DNA from: UBA1573 sp034005165
GTDB taxonomy: Bacteria; Pseudomonadota; Alphaproteobacteria; Micavibrionales; Micavibrionaceae
Assembly (NCBI GenBank): GCA_034005165.1
Contig: JAVEVE010000008.1
Coordinates: forward strand, 1 to 64,000
Direction: 5' to 3'
Length of the DNA: 64,000 bases
Of the stretch, positions 60,603-64,000 are shown piece by piece. The notes beneath the pieces were generated by a model. It made no database searches. It worked only from the letters and a program-made list of their open reading frames with translations, and was not told where the DNA came from. Made by a program: the position numbers and the translations under genes. Every line of letters begins with the position of its first letter. The first letter of the stretch is position 1.

Positions 60603-62000
60603 CTATTTGCTCATGTCTGCGAGCAAGGTCAAAACTTCAATTGATGATTTTTCGACAACATCGATTTCCTTTAGGGCGCCATCGACATCATTGTTGTTGT
60701 ATTTTTGGGCGGCCTGAATTCCATGTTTGTGAACTTCGATGTGCGCGGCCTCAAGATCTTTAAAGGATTTCATGTTTCTATAATCCTTGGATGCATCGGA
60801 GTAATACCATTTGCCCAATCGACAGGATTTATGATCTGCAAGTTGGCCTGGGTCCAGATGAAGACGACCCGCTGCCATGGAGGAAAGTTTTTTCTTCCAG
60901 ATAACATGGTCAGATTTGGCCAGGTTGACTGTTGTATGGTCTAGCTCGAAGTCAGGGAATTTTGCAATCGCCGCGACAAGGTCCGTTTCCGAGGAGTCCA
61001 TAGAATCGAGTGTATGGCCAACCAGATCGAGGCTTTCCTGAGTAGTCGTAGCAATCTCGCTAACATTTGATGAGATTTCAGAGACCGCTGCGTCTTGGTC
61101 GCGGACAATTGACATGATTTCGCGCATCTGCTCAGAAACACGTTCTGCATTCTCCTGAATATTTGTAATGGATGTTTGACTGGTATCGAGTTTCTCTCGA
61201 CCTGTTCCTACAGCTTGGGCAACATCATCCATTAGGGAGGCTATTTTTCCTGTAACATCGGTCAGCGCTTGAACTTTTTGCTTGATGTCATCGGCAGAAG
61301 TTGCTGTTTGCTCTGCCAAACCCTTAACCTCGCTGGCGACAACGGCAAACCCTTTTCCTGCTTCTCCTGCGCGCGCAGCTTCGATGGTTGCATTCAGGGA
61401 TAGAAGTTTTGTTTTCTCGGAAATATCCGAAATGATTTTAAGAATTCGGTGAATTTCCTCGGTACTTGCCACAAGCTCTTCAACTTTTGCGCCAGTTTCC
61501 GAGACGACATCGGCAATCTGGTCATTTGCCATCCCAAGTTCACGCGAAGAATGAATTCCTTCGTTAACAAAACTGGACATAATAGATGTGTATTCCCCTA
61601 CGGACTGGACCGTATCGACAATAGAGCTGGAAGAAGAAGAAAGCTCTTCCAGAGCTGCGGCCATGCCTTGTGATCGATGATTAATTTCTTGGGAAATGCG
61701 ATTCAGTTTCGCGCCATAGTTACTGGCTTCATTAATATGAACGGAAAGGGATACGGTGCGCTCCATGTCTGATTGGTAGCGGCTTTTCATTTTAAGGACG
61801 GAGTCTTTACTGGTTGTCAGTCCGAATTGTTCGCAAATATCGAGGGCTTGATCAAATTTTCCTTCGCACAGTAACTTCAGTAGGTGCTCCATGTCTGCTG
61901 TTTCTGGGCCGCTAGGCAATTGCTCCTCCTGCTTCAGTTGTGCAGAAACTTTATTTTTTGGGGGGGAAGATTCTGATTTTGAAAAAAGAGAAAACATCAT
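60603..62000 (-). CDS. Cytoplasmic methyl-accepting chemotaxis protein with CZB domain
   Basis: 465 aa, no membrane segment. An N-terminal helical region (about 35-60, LLKLLCEGKFDQALDICEQFG) leads into an MCP signalling hairpin with KTKLLSLNATIEAARAGEAGKGFAVVASEVKGLAEQTATSADDIKQKV. The C terminus (about 367-465) is a CZB domain: DHKSCRLGKWYY (His/Cys zinc ligands) and EAAHIEVHKHG. CZB senses zinc or oxidants (HOCl) in the known cases. A soluble receptor near flhF suggests a cytoplasmic array. Confidence 0.92.
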   Translation of the reverse strand: MMFSLFSKSESSPPKNKVSAQLKQEEQLPSGPETADMEHLLKLLCEGKFDQALDICEQFGLTTSKDSVLKMKSRYQSDMERTVSLSVHINEASNYGAKLNRISQEINHRSQGMAAALEELSSSSSSIVDTVQSVGEYTSIMSSFVNEGIHSSRELGMANDQIADVVSETGAKVEELVASTEEIHRILKIISDISEKTKLLSLNATIEAARAGEAGKGFAVVASEVKGLAEQTATSADDIKQKVQALTDVTGKIASLMDDVAQAVGTGREKLDTSQTSITNIQENAERVSEQMREIMSIVRDQDAAVSEISSNVSEIATTTQESLDLVGHTLDSMDSSETDLVAAIAKFPDFELDHTTVNLAKSDHVIWKKKLSSMAAGRLHLDPGQLADHKSCRLGKWYYSDASKDYRNMKSFKDLEAAHIEVHKHGIQAAQKYNNNDVDGALKEIDVVEKSSIEVLTLLADMSK

Positions 62001-62147
62001 GCCTGAACTTTCGAGGTATAGAATTAAGATTTTTTTATATATCTATTACTATATCATATTGACTAAATCTCATCTAGTGTAAGTCACACTTTAATAGTCA
62101 AGTTTGTGGGTTTTTGTGTCGCAGGTAAGTTTTCGTAAGACATGCAT

Positions 62148-62168
62148 TCTTACGCTGAGCGTAAGAAA
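62148..62168. promoter_or_regulatory. 21-bp perfect palindrome
   Basis: TTCTTACGCT-G-AGCGTAAGAA, a perfect 10-bp inverted repeat about the centre. It lies between the MCP start (62000) and the downstream end of the 256-aa gene. No T run follows on either side, so it looks more like an operator than a terminator. A TTCGTAAG half-site lies 18 bases to the left. Confidence 0.55.
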
Positions 62169-62202
62169 TGTTTCACGAAATTGATCTAACTATGAAGCCT
62201 GA

Positions 62203-62973
62203 TTAGAAGTTTAAAGGGCTATTTGCGAATGGAGACAAAGGTGCTGGTTTGTCATCTACCTGCACAACAGACTTTGGCTTTGTATCTGCGGGAGCAGATT
62301 CCGCTGCTGGCGTTCCCGGACTGGTTGTGGATGCTGTCGTGCCGCTACTTGCAGTGCTGAAGTCCTTCCCGAAAGGAACATCGCTTTTGATTCCTTGACC
62401 GTAAACAACGTCATTTGTAATCATCTCGATGCCGTTTATTGAGGTTGACGCGTCCAGAATAAGCTTTTCTGGTTGTGTGAGTGTAATAGCACCATAATAC
62501 GGGTCAACATAGTGTTCCGAATTCGGATCGTTGGCTGCATTGTAGGTGCATTCCAATCCATTATCCCCCAAGATATTCGGGTTTTCCTGAATCATCTGAT
62601 CCCAGCTCTGCCAGTAGACAGGTCGAGCCTCAAGCTCATGGGCTGTGTCAAATTCGTATTCGCTATAGTCTGCGATTTCAGTAACCATAGAGGCATAGTT
62701 TTGCCGGAAAGTCGCTGCCTTTTGTTGTTGTCGACGTTCTTCTTGCTCGGGCGCGTGTTCATCTTCGCTGCCATTCAGATAGAGGCCGAGATATTCCTTG
62801 TTAGCTCTGCCTAGAATCCCGTTATTGTGAATAAGGGGGTTGAATTTGCTGGGGTCGTTAATCAGGGCCTCTTCGTGAAGCCGAAGCTGCTCATTGTGAT
62901 CCAAATCCCGATCAATCGAACCTGTATGTTCTATTTGTTTGTGATCATCGTGCTTTTCTTGAGTTTCGCCCAT
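62203..62973 (-). CDS. Hypothetical acidic protein, 256 aa
   Basis: I do not recognise this protein. Reads from ATG 62973 (GTG 62982 is an alternative). Strongly charged and His/Asp/Glu-rich N terminus (EKHDDHKQIEHTGSIDRDLDHN), a helical middle (EQEERRQQQKAATFRQNYASM), a DPNSEHYVDPYYGAITLTQPEKL region, and a low-complexity Thr/Ala/Pro tail. No signal or membrane segment. It may be a partly disordered protein; codon use is like its neighbours. Confidence 0.6.
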   Translation of the reverse strand: MGETQEKHDDHKQIEHTGSIDRDLDHNEQLRLHEEALINDPSKFNPLIHNNGILGRANKEYLGLYLNGSEDEHAPEQEERRQQQKAATFRQNYASMVTEIADYSEYEFDTAHELEARPVYWQSWDQMIQENPNILGDNGLECTYNAANDPNSEHYVDPYYGAITLTQPEKLILDASTSINGIEMITNDVVYGQGIKSDVPFGKDFSTASSGTTASTTSPGTPAAESAPADTKPKSVVQVDDKPAPLSPFANSPLNF

Positions 62974-63246
62974 ATTTTTCACACCATTGAATTGCTTAGT
63001 ATATATATTTGACAGAAAATATTTAATTTTACGTAAACATTTTATTAACGGCGATGAATAGGGGGGATTTGAGTGGAAAAAGTTCCGAATGAAAATCTGT
63101 TACAGTATTAACCTGTATCAATAGGGGCGGGCAGGAAATTAAGCCTGTCTTGCTCCTTTTCATTTGCAGCTGGGGGTGCTATTTCAGAGAAGCAAAATTG
63201 CAAGAATGATTCTCTTACGAAAATCTGTCTAACCGGAGAAAATAGA

Positions 63247-64000
63247 ATGAATATCCATGAATATCAGGCCAAAGAACTTCTGGCGAAATACGGCGTTGCA
63301 GTTCCAAAAGGAATTCCTGCGATGTCTGTAGAAGAAGCAGCCGCTGCCGTCGACCAACTTCCTGGGCCTTTGTATGTTGTAAAAGCCCAAATTCACGCTG
63401 GTGGACGTGGAGCAGGTAAATTCAAAAACAATCCGGAAGGCAAAGGGGGAGTCCGTCTGTGCAAGTCCAAAGACGAAGTCAAAGCCGCAGCCGAAGCAAT
63501 GGTGAATCAGGTTCTTGTCACGAAACAAACCGGCCCCGAAGGAAAAGAAGTTCAGCGTCTTTATGTAACGGACGGCGTAGACATTAAAAAAGAATATTAT
63601 TGCTCTGTTGTAATGGATCGTGCCTCCTCCCGCGTCACCTTCATGGTGTCTACTGAAGGCGGTATGGATATTGAAGAAGTGGCTGAGAAACATCCTGAAA
63701 AAATTATCAAAGCGTCTGTGGACCCTGCATCCGGAATGTCGGGGTTTCATGCCCGTAAATTGGCATTCGGACTTGGTCTTGAAGGGGATGCTCTGAAATC
63801 AGCCCAAAAATTCTTTGTTGCTTTATATAAGGCCTTCACAGAACTGGACTGCTCGATTGTTGAAATCAACCCGATGATTGTCACTGACAAGAATGAGGTA
63901 GTTGCACTGGATGCCAAAATGAACTTCGATGAAAACGCATTGTTCCGTCAAAAGGCAGTTGCCGAGATGCGCGACGAAACCGAAGAAGATGAAAACGAAC
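63247..64000 (+). CDS. sucC: Succinyl-CoA synthetase beta subunit, partial (3' end beyond window)
   Basis: ADP-forming succinate-CoA ligase of the TCA cycle. Starts MNIHEYQAKELLAKYGVAVPKG at 63247 and runs open past the window edge (about 251 codons seen). Shown: ATP-grasp segment VVKAQIHAGGRGAGKFKNNPEG, the RVTFMVSTEGGMDIEEVA block, and VEINPMIVTDKNEVVALDAKMNFDENALFRQ. GGAGAAAATAGA lies before the ATG. sucD is expected next. Confidence 0.96.
   Translation, partial: MNIHEYQAKELLAKYGVAVPKGIPAMSVEEAAAAVDQLPGPLYVVKAQIHAGGRGAGKFKNNPEGKGGVRLCKSKDEVKAAAEAMVNQVLVTKQTGPEGKEVQRLYVTDGVDIKKEYYCSVVMDRASSRVTFMVSTEGGMDIEEVAEKHPEKIIKASVDPASGMSGFHARKLAFGLGLEGDALKSAQKFFVALYKAFTELDCSIVEINPMIVTDKNEVVALDAKMNFDENALFRQKAVAEMRDETEEDENE

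Overview
The window is a chromosomal segment of an alphaproteobacterium. Its gene content says this directly: FlbD with a degenerate receiver, FliX and FlbT are the flagellar regulators of that class, and MotE, a DUF6468-type protein, DUF2336 and a one-cysteine DksA are typical companions. Base composition looks moderate, well below Caulobacter. A Rhodospirillales- or Micavibrio-like relative is an inference; the sequence alone does not fix the genus.

Layout. Positions 1-6,400 (mostly minus strand) carry housekeeping genes: murA, dcd, a tRNA-Thr(GGT), a lipoprotein alpha/beta hydrolase whose nucleophile position is Asp, xthA, erpA, an unknown gene and a UPF0173 hydrolase. Positions 6,500-13,750 (plus) form a tightly packed housekeeping run: dgt, a SPOR protein, nagZ, scpA, scpB, tatA, tatB, tatC, zapE. 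Many of its junctions overlap by 4-17 bases. Positions 13,800-17,350 hold a DUF2336 protein, a structured leader with a 24-codon ORF, and two unrecognised genes in tandem.

From 17,380 to about 60,400 the window is almost entirely flagellar. In order: a soluble transglycosylase, flhA, flbD, an unknown secreted protein, fliN-fliH-fliG-fliF; a FlaG-like gene; flbT, a flagellin-like gene, fliK, a flgN-like gene, flgJ (rod-binding domain only), flgI; fliX, dksA, a proline-rich unknown, a 57-aa gene, a tandem GGDEF-like protein; flgH, flgA, a 60-aa membrane protein, flgG, flgF; fliL, fliM, DUF6468, motE, cheY, cheZ, a large AMIN/TPR-like envelope protein; fliP, fliO and a FlhB-C-terminal-like gene; flgB, flgC, fliE, fliQ, fliR; an unknown exported protein; rpsU; a second FliK-like protein; flhG and flhF. 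A cytoplasmic CZB chemoreceptor, an unknown gene and the start of sucC close the window. Not seen here: full-length flhB, fliI/fliJ, flgD/flgE, flgK/flgL, a canonical flagellin, motA/motB.

Regulation. Four good sigma-54 (-24/-12) promoter matches lie upstream of flgF, flgI, the 60-aa gene with flgA/flgH, and flgB. Those of flgI and flgB are identical over 16 bases. Together with flbD and fliX this shows a Caulobacter-like late-flagellar hierarchy. The early fliF operon shows no such site. flhF/flhG suggest one or few polar flagella. The most unusual items are the tandem GGDEF/GGAEF protein, the unknown gene pair behind the structured leader, a sigma-54 promoter that overlaps the start codon of the divergent gene, a signal-less transglycosylase beside flhA, and the Asp-for-Ser hydrolase.
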